From Cellulophaga sp. L1A9 (lineage in GTDB: Bacteria > Bacteroidota > Bacteroidia > Flavobacteriales > Flavobacteriaceae): 64,000 nt of DNA. Positions 42,557 to 51,333 of this stretch are shown one piece after another (position 1 is the stretch's first letter; each line of letters opens with the position of its first letter). The position numbers and the translations under genes were made by a program. The notes below the pieces were generated by a model, which saw nothing but the letters and a program-made list of their open reading frames with translations, did no database searches and was not told the DNA's origin. The stretch covers positions 2,852,001-2,916,000 of the forward strand of contig NZ_CP047027.1 of NCBI RefSeq assembly GCF_009797025.1, read 5' to 3'.

Positions 42557-42784
42557 ATGAATTTTTTATATCAACTATTATACTTTTTTCAAAAGCATGG
42601 TTTTGAGGTATGTAGACGTATAGCAGAACGTTTAGGTATTCGTATACGTGTAGTACGAACATCATTCATTTATCTAACCTTTGTAACCTTAGGTTTTGGT
42701 TTTGCTTTGTATTTGTTTGTAGCCTTTTGGTTGAAAATTAAAGATTTGGTATACACAAAAAGAACATCAGTCTTTGACTTATAA
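42557..42784 (+). CDS. PspC-like small membrane protein
   Basis: A 75-residue protein with the PspC-domain pattern: GVCRRIAERLGIRIRVVRTSFIY-like sequence (about 16-39) followed by a membrane helix (about 38-60) and a cytoplasmic tail KDLVYTKRTSVFDL. It is a reduced, single-helix member of the phage-shock PspC family. It sits between DUF2851 and the ion channel, four bases before the channel start chosen here. Confidence 0.8.
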   Translation: MNFLYQLLYFFQKHGFEVCRRIAERLGIRIRVVRTSFIYLTFVTLGFGFALYLFVAFWLKIKDLVYTKRTSVFDL

Positions 42785-42788
42785 CCCT

Positions 42789-43796
42789 ATGCTAAGACTT
42801 TTTAGATCTAAAATTTATTTTGCAGTATTTCTGATGACGGCGGTACTGTTGTTTGGGGTGTTAGGGTATCGTTATATTTCAGATTACGATTGGGTAGATG
42901 CTATTTACATGACCATAATTACGGTTACCACTGTTGGGTTTTCAGAGGTGCGGCCATTAGATGCGCAGTCTAAATTTTTTACCATATCATTAATCGTTTC
43001 GAGTGTTTTTATATTTGCCTTTGCTATATCTGTGATTACAGAATATGTTTTAGGTAGAAATTCTCTTCAAATATTAAAAAAGAAAAAAGTGAAATCTAAA
43101 ATTAATAGTCTAACTGATCATGTCATTGTTTGCGGTTATGGAAGAAATGGTACGCAAGCTGCAGAACGTTTAAAGGCCTATAAACGTCCCTTCGTAATAA
43201 TTGAAAAGGACAAAGAAATTATAGAGCGTTTTGAAGAAAATTTACTTTTTGTAGAGGGTGATGCAAATGATGATGAAATATTATTAGAAGCAGGAATTGA
43301 ACGTGCTAAGTTTTTAATTACAGCTTTACCAGACGATGCTATGAATTTATTTGTTGTACTTTCTTCAAGACAATTAAATAAAGACCTGTTTATTATTAGT
43401 AGAGCATCTTTATTAAATTCGCAAAAAAAATTGTTGTTTGCGGGAGCAAATAAGGTCATCATGCCAGATAAAATTGGTGGTGATCATATGGCTTCTTTAG
43501 TGGTGATGCCAGATTTAATAACTTTTATGGATAAATTATCTGTAGTAGGTGGTCATACCACTAACTTAGAAGAGGTTTCTATCGAAGATTTTACGGATCA
43601 AATGGAGTGTAATTCACTTCGTGATTTAGATCTTAGAAGAAAAACAGGGTGTACCATAATAGGGTATATATCACCAGAAGGAGACTATATCATTAATCCT
43701 GAAGCAGATTTGCAATTGCAGCCAAAAAGCAAAGTAATTGTGCTGGGAAGGCCAGAACAAATCCGAAAATTAAACGAAATGTTTCACATCGTTTAA
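42789..43796 (+). CDS. Potassium channel protein with RCK (TrkA-N) domain
   Basis: A 335-residue two-helix channel: TM1 (about 9-28), pore loop with filter TVTTVGFSEV (about 45-54; the common TVGYGD is changed to TVGFSE), TM2 (about 62-83), then a cytoplasmic RCK domain beginning VIVCGYGRNG and a TrkA-C domain at the end. It should conduct K+ under ligand control. I chose the ATG at 42789; an in-frame TTG at 42774 would overlap the PspC-like gene. Confidence 0.9.
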   Translation: MLRLFRSKIYFAVFLMTAVLLFGVLGYRYISDYDWVDAIYMTIITVTTVGFSEVRPLDAQSKFFTISLIVSSVFIFAFAISVITEYVLGRNSLQILKKKKVKSKINSLTDHVIVCGYGRNGTQAAERLKAYKRPFVIIEKDKEIIERFEENLLFVEGDANDDEILLEAGIERAKFLITALPDDAMNLFVVLSSRQLNKDLFIISRASLLNSQKKLLFAGANKVIMPDKIGGDHMASLVVMPDLITFMDKLSVVGGHTTNLEEVSIEDFTDQMECNSLRDLDLRRKTGCTIIGYISPEGDYIINPEADLQLQPKSKVIVLGRPEQIRKLNEMFHIV

Positions 43797-43884
43797 AGAG
43801 ATTTAAATAATATTCCTTGATTGCGTAGTTATTTTTTTGGATATTGCTGTCGACTAGACTAATTATAAAACAAATTTAAATATT

Positions 43885-45594
43885 ATGAAGTATAGACTTC
43901 TTACGCTGTTTGCATTAATGGCACCTATTATTACCTTTTCTCAGGAGGTTGTGGAAAAGGGATTAGATGAAAAAATTGATGAAGCCTTTAAGCCTATTTC
44001 CGATTTCTTTTCCGCAGTAATATTCTTCAATGTTTGGCATAATCCAGACATTCCGTTTGTATTAGTTCTATTAGTAGCAAGTGCATTATTTTTTACGATA
44101 TACTTCGGGTTTCCAAATGTAAGATACTTCGGAAAAGCTATTAGTACTGTTAGAGGTAAGTATGAAGATATAGAAAAGCACGGGGCTAAAGAATTATATG
44201 GTGAAGATGGTATTGCTCAAGGGCAAGATTTATCTAATGTAGATATTGAAGAGCACATGGTAGGTTTAGAAGACGATCTAGCAGTAAACGGCGATATTAT
44301 AGATACAATTAGAGATGAAAGTTCAGACGGAGAAGTAAGTCACTTTCAAGCTTTGGCAACAGCCGTATCAGGTACTGTTGGGAATGGAAATATAGCAGGT
44401 GTAGCATTGGCAATTGCGCTAGGTGGTCCTGGGGCTACGTTCTGGATGATTGTATGTGGACTTTTAGGAATGTCTACAAAATTTGTAGAATGTACTTTAG
44501 GAGTTCAATATCGTGATGTAGGTGAAGACGGTACTGTTTACGGGGGTCCAATGTATTACCTAAGTAAAGGATTAAAACAAAAAGGATTTAAAAAATTAGG
44601 TAAAGTTGCAGCAGTGGTATTTGCTGTTTTCTGTATTGGTGGTTCTTTTGGCGGTGGTAACGCTGCACAATCTAATCAGGCTACCATTGTATTAAAAGAA
44701 TTATTTAATTGGCAAAGTACAGCCGCCGGTGCTATTGTAGGTTTGGGACTTGCTATCTTAGTAGGGATCATAATTATAGGAGGTATTAAAAGAATTGCTC
44801 AAGTAACGGAAAAGGTAGTTCCGTTTATGGCAATTATGTATGTTGTTGCTTGTCTATATATCATATTCGCTAATTTTAGTTTAGTTGATGATGCTATTTC
44901 GCTTATTGTAACAGAAGCATTTAATCCTAAAGCAGCTACTGTAGGTGGTTTCATAGGTGTATTGCTGGTTGGATTTAAGAGAGCAGCCTTTTCTAACGAA
45001 GCGGGAGCTGGTTCTGCGTCTATCGCCCATTCAGCCGTAAGAACAAAATATTCGGCAAGTGAAGGTTTGGTAGCTTTATTAGAGCCATTCATAGATACAG
45101 TGTTAATCTGTACAATGACTGCTTTAGTAATTGTTATTTTTAATTTCGGTGGTTACTTTGAGTACGGATTAGATGTAAGTACAGATGGTAGTGGTGCTGT
45201 TCAGATAGGAGCAGATGTTGTTCAGGGTGCTGGTATTACAGCTAAAGCTTTTGCAGCATACATACCTTACTCTAACGTATTCTTGACTATAGCGGTGGTT
45301 TTATTCGCAGTATCTACCATGATTTCTTGGTCTTATTATGGATTACAATCTTGGAAATTCTTATTCGGTAGAGGAAAAGCAGCAGATTTAACGTATAAAT
45401 TTTTATTCTTAACTTTTGTGGTTATTGGTGCTGCAGCAAGTATGGGGTCTATTTGGGCATTTTCAGATGCAATGATTTTTGCAATGGTTTTCCCGAATAT
45501 GGTAGGATTATTTTTCCTTTTCCCTGTAGTTAAAAAGCAATTGAAAAGGTATCTTGATGCTATTAAGCTTAAGTATGATGCTATTGATAATTAA
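43885..45594 (+). CDS. Alanine or glycine:cation symporter (AGCS family)
   Basis: A 569-residue inner-membrane Na+- or H+-coupled amino-acid symporter. The family marks are ALATAVSGTVGNGNIAGVALAIALGGPGATFWM (split here: AVSGTVGNGNIAG and GGPGATFWM, about 155-195), EAGAGSASIAHSAV near 370, and at least ten membrane helices. An additional cleavable-looking N-terminal signal and an acidic segment of about 100 residues precede the transporter core, as in other flavobacterial members. Confidence 0.93.
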   Translation: MKYRLLTLFALMAPIITFSQEVVEKGLDEKIDEAFKPISDFFSAVIFFNVWHNPDIPFVLVLLVASALFFTIYFGFPNVRYFGKAISTVRGKYEDIEKHGAKELYGEDGIAQGQDLSNVDIEEHMVGLEDDLAVNGDIIDTIRDESSDGEVSHFQALATAVSGTVGNGNIAGVALAIALGGPGATFWMIVCGLLGMSTKFVECTLGVQYRDVGEDGTVYGGPMYYLSKGLKQKGFKKLGKVAAVVFAVFCIGGSFGGGNAAQSNQATIVLKELFNWQSTAAGAIVGLGLAILVGIIIIGGIKRIAQVTEKVVPFMAIMYVVACLYIIFANFSLVDDAISLIVTEAFNPKAATVGGFIGVLLVGFKRAAFSNEAGAGSASIAHSAVRTKYSASEGLVALLEPFIDTVLICTMTALVIVIFNFGGYFEYGLDVSTDGSGAVQIGADVVQGAGITAKAFAAYIPYSNVFLTIAVVLFAVSTMISWSYYGLQSWKFLFGRGKAADLTYKFLFLTFVVIGAAASMGSIWAFSDAMIFAMVFPNMVGLFFLFPVVKKQLKRYLDAIKLKYDAIDN

Positions 45595-45605
45595 ATAGTA
45601 CAGTA

Positions 45606-46487
45606 ATGAAATTATTTAAATCCCACTTCAGGTTCTCAAAACAAGAACGAAGTGGGATTTTCTTTTTACTCGCTATTATTGTTTGTCTTCAACTAGGACA
45701 TTATGTATATGCTACCCTGGTAGATGAGAAAGCTTCAAATCATTTTATCGTAGACAAAAATGTTCAGGCTCAGATAAATGCGCTTAAGGAAAATGCACAA
45801 CGTAAAGATAGCACTGTACTTTTTCCTTTTAATCCAAATTACATCACAGATTACAAAGGCTATACTCTAGGTATGTCTGTTTCTGAAATTGATAGATTGC
45901 ATGGGTTTAGAGCAAGCCGGAAATTTGTAAATTCAGTGCAAGACTTTCAAAAGGTAACTTTAGTTTCAGATTCCTTATTACATAAAATTTCGCCCTATTT
46001 TAAATTTCCTGATTGGGTAAATAAGAAAAAATATAAAGAAAGGGAAGCATCCGTTTCTATTCCAGAAAATACTAAAGCAATAGAGTCGTTGGTGAGTGAT
46101 ATTAACTTGGCTACTGCTTCAGAACTAAGAACTGTAAATGGGATAGGAGAGAAGCTATCTGCGCGAATCATTAAATTCAGAGATCGGTTAGGGGGCTTTG
46201 TAGATAATGAACAGGTTTCTGAAGTTTATGGGCTAGAAACTGCAGTCCTTCAAAGAATTTCTGAGAAATTTAAAGTTTTGTCAAAGCCAGAGATTGTCAA
46301 AGTAAATATCAATACAGCTTCAGCTTCAGAAATATCAAAATTGGTATACTTAAATTATACTGTTTCTAATGAGATTATTCGCTATCGAGAAGAAAATGGG
46401 ACAATCAACTCCCTTGATGAATTAAAAAATATAGCGGGATTTCCTTCCGAAAAAATCAATAGAATATCTTTATATTTGGCATTATAA
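45606..46487 (+). CDS. Helix-hairpin-helix protein (ComEA-like)
   Basis: A 293-residue protein with an N-terminal membrane helix (about 16-34) and two HhH DNA-binding units in the C-terminal half: INLATASELRTVNGIGEKL (about 165-183) and VNINTASASEISKLVYLNY (about 235-253). The layout resembles ComEA-type DNA receptors, but the central part is longer. It starts 11 bases after the AGCS gene and could bind DNA at the periplasmic side; a role in transformation is not shown. Confidence 0.8.
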   Translation: MKLFKSHFRFSKQERSGIFFLLAIIVCLQLGHYVYATLVDEKASNHFIVDKNVQAQINALKENAQRKDSTVLFPFNPNYITDYKGYTLGMSVSEIDRLHGFRASRKFVNSVQDFQKVTLVSDSLLHKISPYFKFPDWVNKKKYKEREASVSIPENTKAIESLVSDINLATASELRTVNGIGEKLSARIIKFRDRLGGFVDNEQVSEVYGLETAVLQRISEKFKVLSKPEIVKVNINTASASEISKLVYLNYTVSNEIIRYREENGTINSLDELKNIAGFPSEKINRISLYLAL

Positions 46488-46500
46488 AAAAATAGCTATG

Positions 46501-46541
46501 AAAAATACCATATTTCACTTTTGATATGTGTGGTATTTTCG
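46501..46541 (+). terminator. Possible terminator behind the HhH gene
   Basis: AAAATACCA pairs with TGGTATTTT (46502-46510 with 46531-46539), with an inner TAT/ATA pairing; the T tail is short and interrupted. Confidence 0.5.
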
Positions 46542-46572
46542 TCTTAAAAATTAATTTTCAAAATATATATAG

Positions 46573-47745
46573 ATGAAAAGTATGTACTTCACAGAAGAGC
46601 ATCAATTGTTTAGAGAAAGCCTTAAAAATTTTTTAAAGAAAGAAGTTGTTCCTCATATAGAGAAATGGGAAAGTACAGGTACCATTGAGCGTTTTATTTG
46701 GGCTAAGTTCGGGGAGATGGGATATTTTGGTCTCGCTACGCCTGAAAAGGACGGGGGTTTAGGTTTAGATTTATTTTATACCATTATTTTTTTAGAAGAA
46801 CTTCAGAAAATAAATTCTGGTGGCTTTGCTGCGGCAATGTGGGCACATGCATATTTGGCTATGACCCATTTGAATAAAGAGGCAGATGATGAACTAAAAA
46901 AGCAATATCTAACACCGAGTGTATTAGGAGAAAAAATTGGATGTTTATGTATCTCTGAACCTTTTGGTGGGAGTGATGTTGCAGGAATGAGAACTACAGC
47001 AGAAAAAAAAGGAGATACCTATGTTATAAATGGTTCTAAGACATTTATAACTAATGGCGTGTATTGCGATTATATGATAGTTGCGGCTAAGACCAGTCCA
47101 GAATTAGGGAATAAAGGTATTAGTATCTTTTTGGTAGATAAAAAGACGCCTGGAGTGTCTGCTACTAAATTAAACAAATTAGGATGGCGTGCTTCAGATA
47201 CGGGTGAGATTGCATTTGATAATGTAACGATTCCTGCTACTAATCTTATGGGGGAAGAAAATAAGGGCTTCTCTTATATTATGGAGCATTTTGCTTTAGA
47301 GCGCTTAATTATGGGAGTAAATTCGCATGCAAGAGCAGAATATGCTTTAGATTATGCTTTGCAATATATGTCAGAAAGACAAGCTTTTGGTAAATCTATA
47401 GATAAATATCAGGCGCTACGTCATCGTTTTGTAGACTTGCAGGCAGATATGGAAATGTGTCGTGAATATAATTATTTGGTCACCTATAGATTAAATAAAG
47501 GGGAATATGTCGTAAAAGAAGCAACTATTTCTAAATTGAAGTCAACCAAAATGGCAGATGAGGTAATTTATGACTGTTTGCAATTTCTTGGTGGATACGG
47601 GTATATGGAAGATTATCCAATGGCACGGTTACTTCGAGATAGTCGTTTGGGGCCTATTGGTGGAGGTACATCAGAGATACTAAGAGAGATCTTAGCTAAA
47701 ATTATGATTGATAAAAAGGAATATAAGGCAACAAAAGTAGAATAG
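46573..47745 (+). CDS. Acyl-CoA dehydrogenase
   Basis: A 390-residue FAD enzyme of fatty-acid or amino-acid breakdown. The signatures are CLCISEPFGGSDVAGMRT (about 117-134), ITNGVYCDYMIV, and the C-terminal YDCLQFLGGYGYMEDYPMARLLRD (split: QFLGGYGYMEDYPMARL), with RDSRLGPIGGGTSEI. The catalytic Glu position near RDSR cannot be fixed by eye. No other beta-oxidation gene is adjacent. Confidence 0.93.
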   Translation: MKSMYFTEEHQLFRESLKNFLKKEVVPHIEKWESTGTIERFIWAKFGEMGYFGLATPEKDGGLGLDLFYTIIFLEELQKINSGGFAAAMWAHAYLAMTHLNKEADDELKKQYLTPSVLGEKIGCLCISEPFGGSDVAGMRTTAEKKGDTYVINGSKTFITNGVYCDYMIVAAKTSPELGNKGISIFLVDKKTPGVSATKLNKLGWRASDTGEIAFDNVTIPATNLMGEENKGFSYIMEHFALERLIMGVNSHARAEYALDYALQYMSERQAFGKSIDKYQALRHRFVDLQADMEMCREYNYLVTYRLNKGEYVVKEATISKLKSTKMADEVIYDCLQFLGGYGYMEDYPMARLLRDSRLGPIGGGTSEILREILAKIMIDKKEYKATKVE

Positions 47746-47812
47746 TTTTTTGTTTTATAAAGCTGATTTCTAGTTACATAGAATTAATTTAGTTGAATTT
47801 TCAAGGTATAGG

Positions 47813-47842
47813 TTGCTAATTAGAGAATAGTTTTTATCTTTG
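47813..47842 (+). promoter_or_regulatory. rpsU promoter
   Basis: TTG (47813-47815), 19-base spacer, TATCTTTG (47835-47842): exact consensus spacing. The predicted transcript starts near 47847, giving a leader of about 30 bases. Confidence 0.85.
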
Positions 47843-47862
47843 CAGTCTTAATCACTAAAGAG

Positions 47863-47868
47863 AGGAGG
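47863..47868 (+). promoter_or_regulatory. Strong Shine-Dalgarno sequence of rpsU
   Basis: AGGAGG, nine bases before the ATG. It stands out because the other genes of this window lack such sites. In Bacteroidota, bS21 helps hide the anti-Shine-Dalgarno end of 16S rRNA, and an SD on rpsU lets bS21-poor ribosomes favour this mRNA. Confidence 0.85.
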
Positions 47869-47877
47869 TTTTAGCCC

Positions 47878-48072
47878 ATGTTAATTATACCAATAAAAGA
47901 AGGAGAAAACATAGATAGAGCATTGAAGCGTTTTAAGCGTAAGTTCGATAGAACTGGAACAATGCGTCAATTGAGAAAGCGTCAACAGTTTACGAAGCCC
48001 TCAGTAGCACGTAGAGCTCAGTTTCAAAAAGCTCATTATATTCAAGGATTGAGAGATCAAGAAGAGATATAG
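47878..48072 (+). CDS. rpsU: 30S ribosomal protein bS21
   Basis: A 64-residue basic protein that binds near the platform and 3' end of 16S rRNA. It has the family start MLIIPIKEGENIDRALKRFKR-like block (residues 1-21), KRKFDRTGTMRQLRKRQQF, and a C-terminal SVARRAQFQKAHY. It is monocistronic with its own promoter, a strong SD and a clear terminator. Confidence 0.97.
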   Translation: MLIIPIKEGENIDRALKRFKRKFDRTGTMRQLRKRQQFTKPSVARRAQFQKAHYIQGLRDQEEI

Positions 48073-48095
48073 TATTTAAACGTTTATAATATAGT

Positions 48096-48127
48096 AAAGC
48101 CTTGCATTTTTTTGCAAGGCTTTTTTT
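48096..48127 (+). terminator. Intrinsic terminator behind rpsU
   Basis: 11-bp stem AAAGCCTTGCA/TGCAAGGCTTT (48096-48106 with 48113-48123), six-base T loop, T tail. Confidence 0.92.
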
Positions 48128-48165
48128 GTGGCTTTTTTTAAAGATGGATTGAGTGTTAACTTTTG

Positions 48166-48173
48166 TATTTTTG
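48166..48173 (+). promoter_or_regulatory. -7 box of xerC, giving a leaderless mRNA
   Basis: TATTTTTG fits TAnnTTTG and ends only four bases before the xerC ATG. No TTG at the right distance (closest spacer is 14). Confidence 0.4.
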
Positions 48174-48177
48174 ATAT

Positions 48178-49068
48178 ATGTCTATAGTAGCATTTGTCGC
48201 TTATTTATCATTAGAGAAGAAGTATTCTGTAAATACAATTAAGGCTTATGAAAAAGATCTTAATGAATTTATTTTGTTCTGTAGTGAGGGGTGTGCGGAA
48301 GACAATGTAGATGAAGTCTCTTATGTAATTATTAGAAATTGGATTGTTGCTTTGGTAGACGGGAAAATAGCCAACCGTACTATTAATAGAAAAATAGCTT
48401 CTTTAAAGGCATACTATAAATTTTTATTAAAAACAGAAACGATAGCTGTTAATCCGCTAGCAAAACATAAAGCTTTAAAAACGGCTAAAAAAATTGAAAT
48501 TCCTTTTTCGGAAGCCGAAATGAATGAAGTACTTAGTTCTATGACTTTTTCTGAAGATTTTGAAGGACTTAGGGATAAGTTGATTATTGAGTTGTTTTAT
48601 GCTACAGGAATTCGTCGTATCGAATTGGTAAATTTAAAAGTGACTAATGTTGATTTGAGACAGAAAACAATTAAGGTTTTAGGGAAAAGAAATAAAGAAC
48701 GTATTATTCCTTTGGTGGCTTCTTTAATGTCTTTGTTTGAAGCGTATTTTGTAGAGCGCAATTCTTTGCCGGCAATTACTTCAGATGAATTTGTGTTTTT
48801 GTTGAAATCAGGCGATAAAATTTATGAAACACTTGTGTATAGGGTTATCAATCATTATTTCGGTTTAGTGTCTAGTAAGGTAAAAAAGAGTCCTCATATA
48901 CTTCGGCATACTTTTGCTACGCATTTATTAAATAAGGGTGCAGATTTAAATTCTGTAAAAGAATTATTGGGTCATGCTAGTTTGGCTTCTACTCAAGTCT
49001 ATACCCATAATAGTATAGCGGAGTTAAAAAAAGTTCATTTACGTGCGCATCCTAGGAATAAAAATTAG
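48178..49068 (+). CDS. xerC: Tyrosine recombinase XerC/XerD-type
   Basis: Site-specific recombinase that resolves chromosome dimers at dif. The 296-residue protein has the SAM-like N-terminal domain (LSLEKKYSVNTIKAYEKDL) and the catalytic set Arg146 (GIRRIEL), a Lys in LGKRNKER, His240 and Arg243 (HILRHT), His266 (LLGHASL) and nucleophile Tyr275 (QVYTH). Nothing suggests a mobile element: the context is ribosomal and single copy. Whether it acts as XerC or XerD cannot be told here. Confidence 0.92.
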   Translation: MSIVAFVAYLSLEKKYSVNTIKAYEKDLNEFILFCSEGCAEDNVDEVSYVIIRNWIVALVDGKIANRTINRKIASLKAYYKFLLKTETIAVNPLAKHKALKTAKKIEIPFSEAEMNEVLSSMTFSEDFEGLRDKLIIELFYATGIRRIELVNLKVTNVDLRQKTIKVLGKRNKERIIPLVASLMSLFEAYFVERNSLPAITSDEFVFLLKSGDKIYETLVYRVINHYFGLVSSKVKKSPHILRHTFATHLLNKGADLNSVKELLGHASLASTQVYTHNSIAELKKVHLRAHPRNKN

Positions 49069-49116
49069 TTTGGATTGTCGTTAATTGTCCTTTAAATTTT
49101 TCATCTGTAAAAGCAA

Positions 49117-49409
49117 ATGTGTAAACGGTAAGTATTAAACCAAGTGCTAATTTGAATATTTTTAAATAAAATCGAATAAATAAATTAAATCAGTGCCTTG
49201 GTGAGGTAAATAGTTCTAATGTTCGTCTGAAAGTAAAAAAAACAAGCACTAAAGAGTGTGAAATTACAGAAATTAAATGGTATGTGCTTAAAAATGAATT
49301 TATTGTAAAAAAGCAATATGTGTCTTTTTAGGGGGTGGCTAATAGCGCTTGTGATTGGTTGAAAAGGACTTTGATAAGTCAAAATGAAAAAAATATTAAA
49401 ATTGCGTAA
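49117..49409 (+). pseudogene. hpf: Decayed ribosome hibernation factor gene (hpf/raiA)
   Basis: Reading one frame through the stretch after xerC gives an HPF-like sequence broken by stops. The clearest parts are NRINKLNQ, GEVNSSNVRLKV, KKTSTKECEITEIK and KNEFIVKKQ, then a TAG (49329), then GVANSACDWLKRTLI and EKNIKI up to a TAA at 49407. These match the HPF pattern KRMDKL, the LKV strand with TS..KE, EFIVKKQ and the final L.R.L....EK, over the usual length of about 97 codons. Stops are also at 49122 and 49167. HPF-type genes are the expected neighbour of xerC in this family. The call rests on my recognition of the motif series. Confidence 0.75.
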
Positions 49410-49428
49410 AATTTTATTCAAAAAAATT

Positions 49429-49457
49429 TTGATAAACTAAAAATAGCTTTACATTTG
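49429..49457 (+). promoter_or_regulatory. Promoter of the tRNA-tuf-rpoBC block
   Basis: TTG (49429-49431), 18-base spacer, TACATTTG (49450-49457). Confidence 0.8.
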
Positions 49458-49458
49458 C

Positions 49459-49484
49459 AGTCCGTTAGAAAAGCGGACTTTTTT
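49459..49484 (+). other. Terminator-like hairpin at the 5' end of the tRNA transcript
   Basis: AGTCCG (49459-49464) pairs with CGGACT (49474-49479), nine-base loop, followed by six T. It begins at about the predicted transcription start, so it is the first structure of the transcript rather than the end of a gene. Confidence 0.6.
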
Positions 49485-49507
49485 AAAGCCAAAAAAAAGT
49501 AGTAAAA

Positions 49508-49581
49508 GCCGATGTAGCTCAGCTGGCTAGAGCAGCTGATTTGTAATCAGCAGGTCGTGGGTTCGAGTCCCTCCATCGGCT
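49508..49581 (+). tRNA. tRNA-Thr (anticodon TGT)
   Basis: 74 bases; acceptor GCCGATG/CATCGGC, D-arm with GCTC...GAGC, anticodon stem GCTGA/TCAGC with loop TTTGTAA, T-loop TTCGAGT. No CCA encoded. One T-T mismatch in the T-stem, which I believe is usual for this tRNA in the group. Confidence 0.97.
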
Positions 49582-49606
49582 CTTAAGTTCTTTAAAATAT
49601 TGATTT

Positions 49607-49688
<82 letters not shown>

Positions 49689-49789
49689 CTTTAAAGAATT
49701 TTTTTAAAGTTATTAAGGGTAATTTGAAAAAATTGTTCTTAAATTTGAAATGTTGAAATATTGTTAGCTCTTGAAGTTAGCAAATAATT

Positions 49790-49862
49790 GCGAGAGTAGC
49801 TCAGTTGGTAGAGCGTCAGCCTTCCAAGCTGAATGTCGCCGGTTCGAACCCGGTCTCTCGCT
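49790..49862 (+). tRNA. tRNA-Gly (anticodon TCC)
   Basis: 73 bases; acceptor GCGAGAG/CTCTCGC, anticodon stem TCAGC/GCTGA with loop CTTCCAA, T-loop TTCGAAC. Confidence 0.97.
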
Positions 49863-49943
49863 CTAATAAAACCTTGAGTTTAAAAGGTTGTTTTTTTTGG
49901 GTTTTAATCTTCTTTTTAGTATTTGGATTATGAACTCAGATAG

Positions 49944-50015
49944 GCCGGTGTAGCTCAGGGGTAGAGCGTTTCCTTGGTAAGGAAGAGGTCATGAGTTCAA
50001 ATCTCATCATTGGCT
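49944..50015 (+). tRNA. tRNA-Thr (anticodon GGT)
   Basis: 72 bases; acceptor GCCGGTG/CATTGGC with two G-T pairs, anticodon stem TTTCC/GGAAG with loop TTGGTAA, T-stem ATGAG/CTCAT. Second threonine tRNA of the block, for ACC/ACT codons. Confidence 0.96.
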
Positions 50016-50069
50016 CAAACAAGACATAAATTGTACACTAATATAAACTAAGATTAAAATTCAATAAAC

Positions 50070-51257
50070 ATGGCTAAGGCAACATTTGATCGTTCTAAAC
50101 CGCACTTAAATATCGGTACTATTGGACACGTAGATCACGGTAAAACTACATTGACTGCCGCTATTACAACAGTTTTAGCGAACGCAGGATTGTCTGAAAT
50201 GAGAAGTTTCGACTCAATTGATAATGCACCTGAAGAAAAAGAAAGAGGGATTACTATTAATACATCACACGTAGAATATTCTACAGCTAACCGTCATTAC
50301 GCTCACGTTGACTGTCCAGGTCACGCGGATTACGTAAAGAACATGGTTACTGGAGCTGCTCAGATGGATGGTGCTATTCTTGTTGTTGCTGCTACTGATG
50401 GTCCAATGCCACAAACACGTGAGCATATCCTTTTAGGTCGCCAGGTTGGTATTCCTAGAATGGTTGTATTCATGAATAAAGTGGATATGGTTGATGATGA
50501 AGAATTGTTAGAGCTTGTTGAAATGGAAGTTAGAGAATTACTTTCTTTCTATGAGTATGATGGTGATAATGGTCCTGTTATTGCTGGTTCAGCTTTAGGA
50601 GCATTGAACGGTGAGCAAAAATGGGTTGATACAGTAATGTCTTTAATGGAAGCTGTTGATACTTGGATCGAATTACCAAAAAGAGATGTTGAAAAAGATT
50701 TCTTAATGCCAGTTGAAGATGTATTTACAATTACTGGTCGTGGTACTGTTGCTACTGGTCGTATTGAAACTGGAGTAGCTAACACTGGTGATCCTGTTGA
50801 GATTATTGGTATGGGTGCTGAAAAATTGAACTCTACTGTTACTGGGGTTGAAATGTTCCGTAAGATATTAGATAGAGGTGAAGCTGGTGATAACGTAGGT
50901 CTTTTATTGAGAGGTATTGAAAAGTCTCAAATTAAAAGAGGTATGGTAATCTGTAAGCCAGGTTCTGTAACTCCACATGCTAAGTTTAAAGCAGAGGTTT
51001 ACGTTCTTAAAAAAGAAGAAGGTGGTCGTCACACACCATTCCATAACAACTACCGTCCTCAGTTCTATGTAAGAACTACAGATGTTACAGGAACAATTAC
51101 ACTTCCTGATGGAGTTGAAATGGTAATGCCAGGTGATAACCTTACTATTAATGTTGAATTATTATCTCCAATTGCATTGAGTGTTGGTTTACGTTTCGCT
51201 ATCCGTGAAGGTGGTAGAACTGTAGGTGCAGGTCAAGTAACTGAGATTACAGATTAA
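50070..51257 (+). CDS. tuf: Translation elongation factor Tu
   Basis: Delivers aminoacyl-tRNA to the ribosomal A site. The 395-residue GTPase has the P-loop GHVDHGKT (19-26), [19 protein letters not shown] (G4) and GSALGAL (G5), followed by domains II and III ([20 protein letters not shown]). It is embedded between tRNA genes, the usual arrangement in this phylum. Confidence 0.99.
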   Translation: MAKATFDRSKPHLNIGTIGHVDHGKTTLTAAITTVLANAGLSEMRSFDSIDNAPEEKERGITINTSHVEYSTANRHYAHVDCPGHADYVKNMVTGAAQMDGAILVVAATDGPMPQTREHILLGRQVGIPRMVVFMNKVDMVDDEELLELVEMEVRELLSFYEYDGDNGPVIAGSALGALNGEQKWVDTVMSLMEAVDTWIELPKRDVEKDFLMPVEDVFTITGRGTVATGRIETGVANTGDPVEIIGMGAEKLNSTVTGVEMFRKILDRGEAGDNVGLLLRGIEKSQIKRGMVICKPGSVTPHAKFKAEVYVLKKEEGGRHTPFHNNYRPQFYVRTTDVTGTITLPDGVEMVMPGDNLTINVELLSPIALSVGLRFAIREGGRTVGAGQVTEITD

Positions 51258-51290
51258 TCATTAATAAGATTATATAAAAGTATTTTCATC

Positions 51291-51319
51291 AAGGGTGTCC
51301 GTTACTAACGGATACCTTT
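51291..51319 (+). other. Conserved-looking hairpin between tuf and tRNA-Trp
   Basis: A 13-bp stem with two G-T pairs (AAGGGTGTCCGTT, 51291-51303, with 51307-51319), loop ACT. No T run follows, so it is more likely a processing or stability element than a terminator. Confidence 0.55.
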
Positions 51320-51333
51320 CGATGTAAATAGAA

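Noticed and set aside
42774..42788. TTG start for the potassium channel
   Set aside because: It would overlap the PspC-like gene; the ATG at 42789 directly after that stop is the simpler choice.
48178..49068. Tyrosine recombinase as mark of an integrated element
   Set aside because: It is of XerC/D length and sits in the housekeeping rpsU-tRNA context; no attachment repeats or phage genes nearby.
49185..49421. 78-codon minus-strand ORF after xerC
   Set aside because: Antisense to the hpf pseudogene; Phe/Ile/Lys-rich with no recognisable domain.
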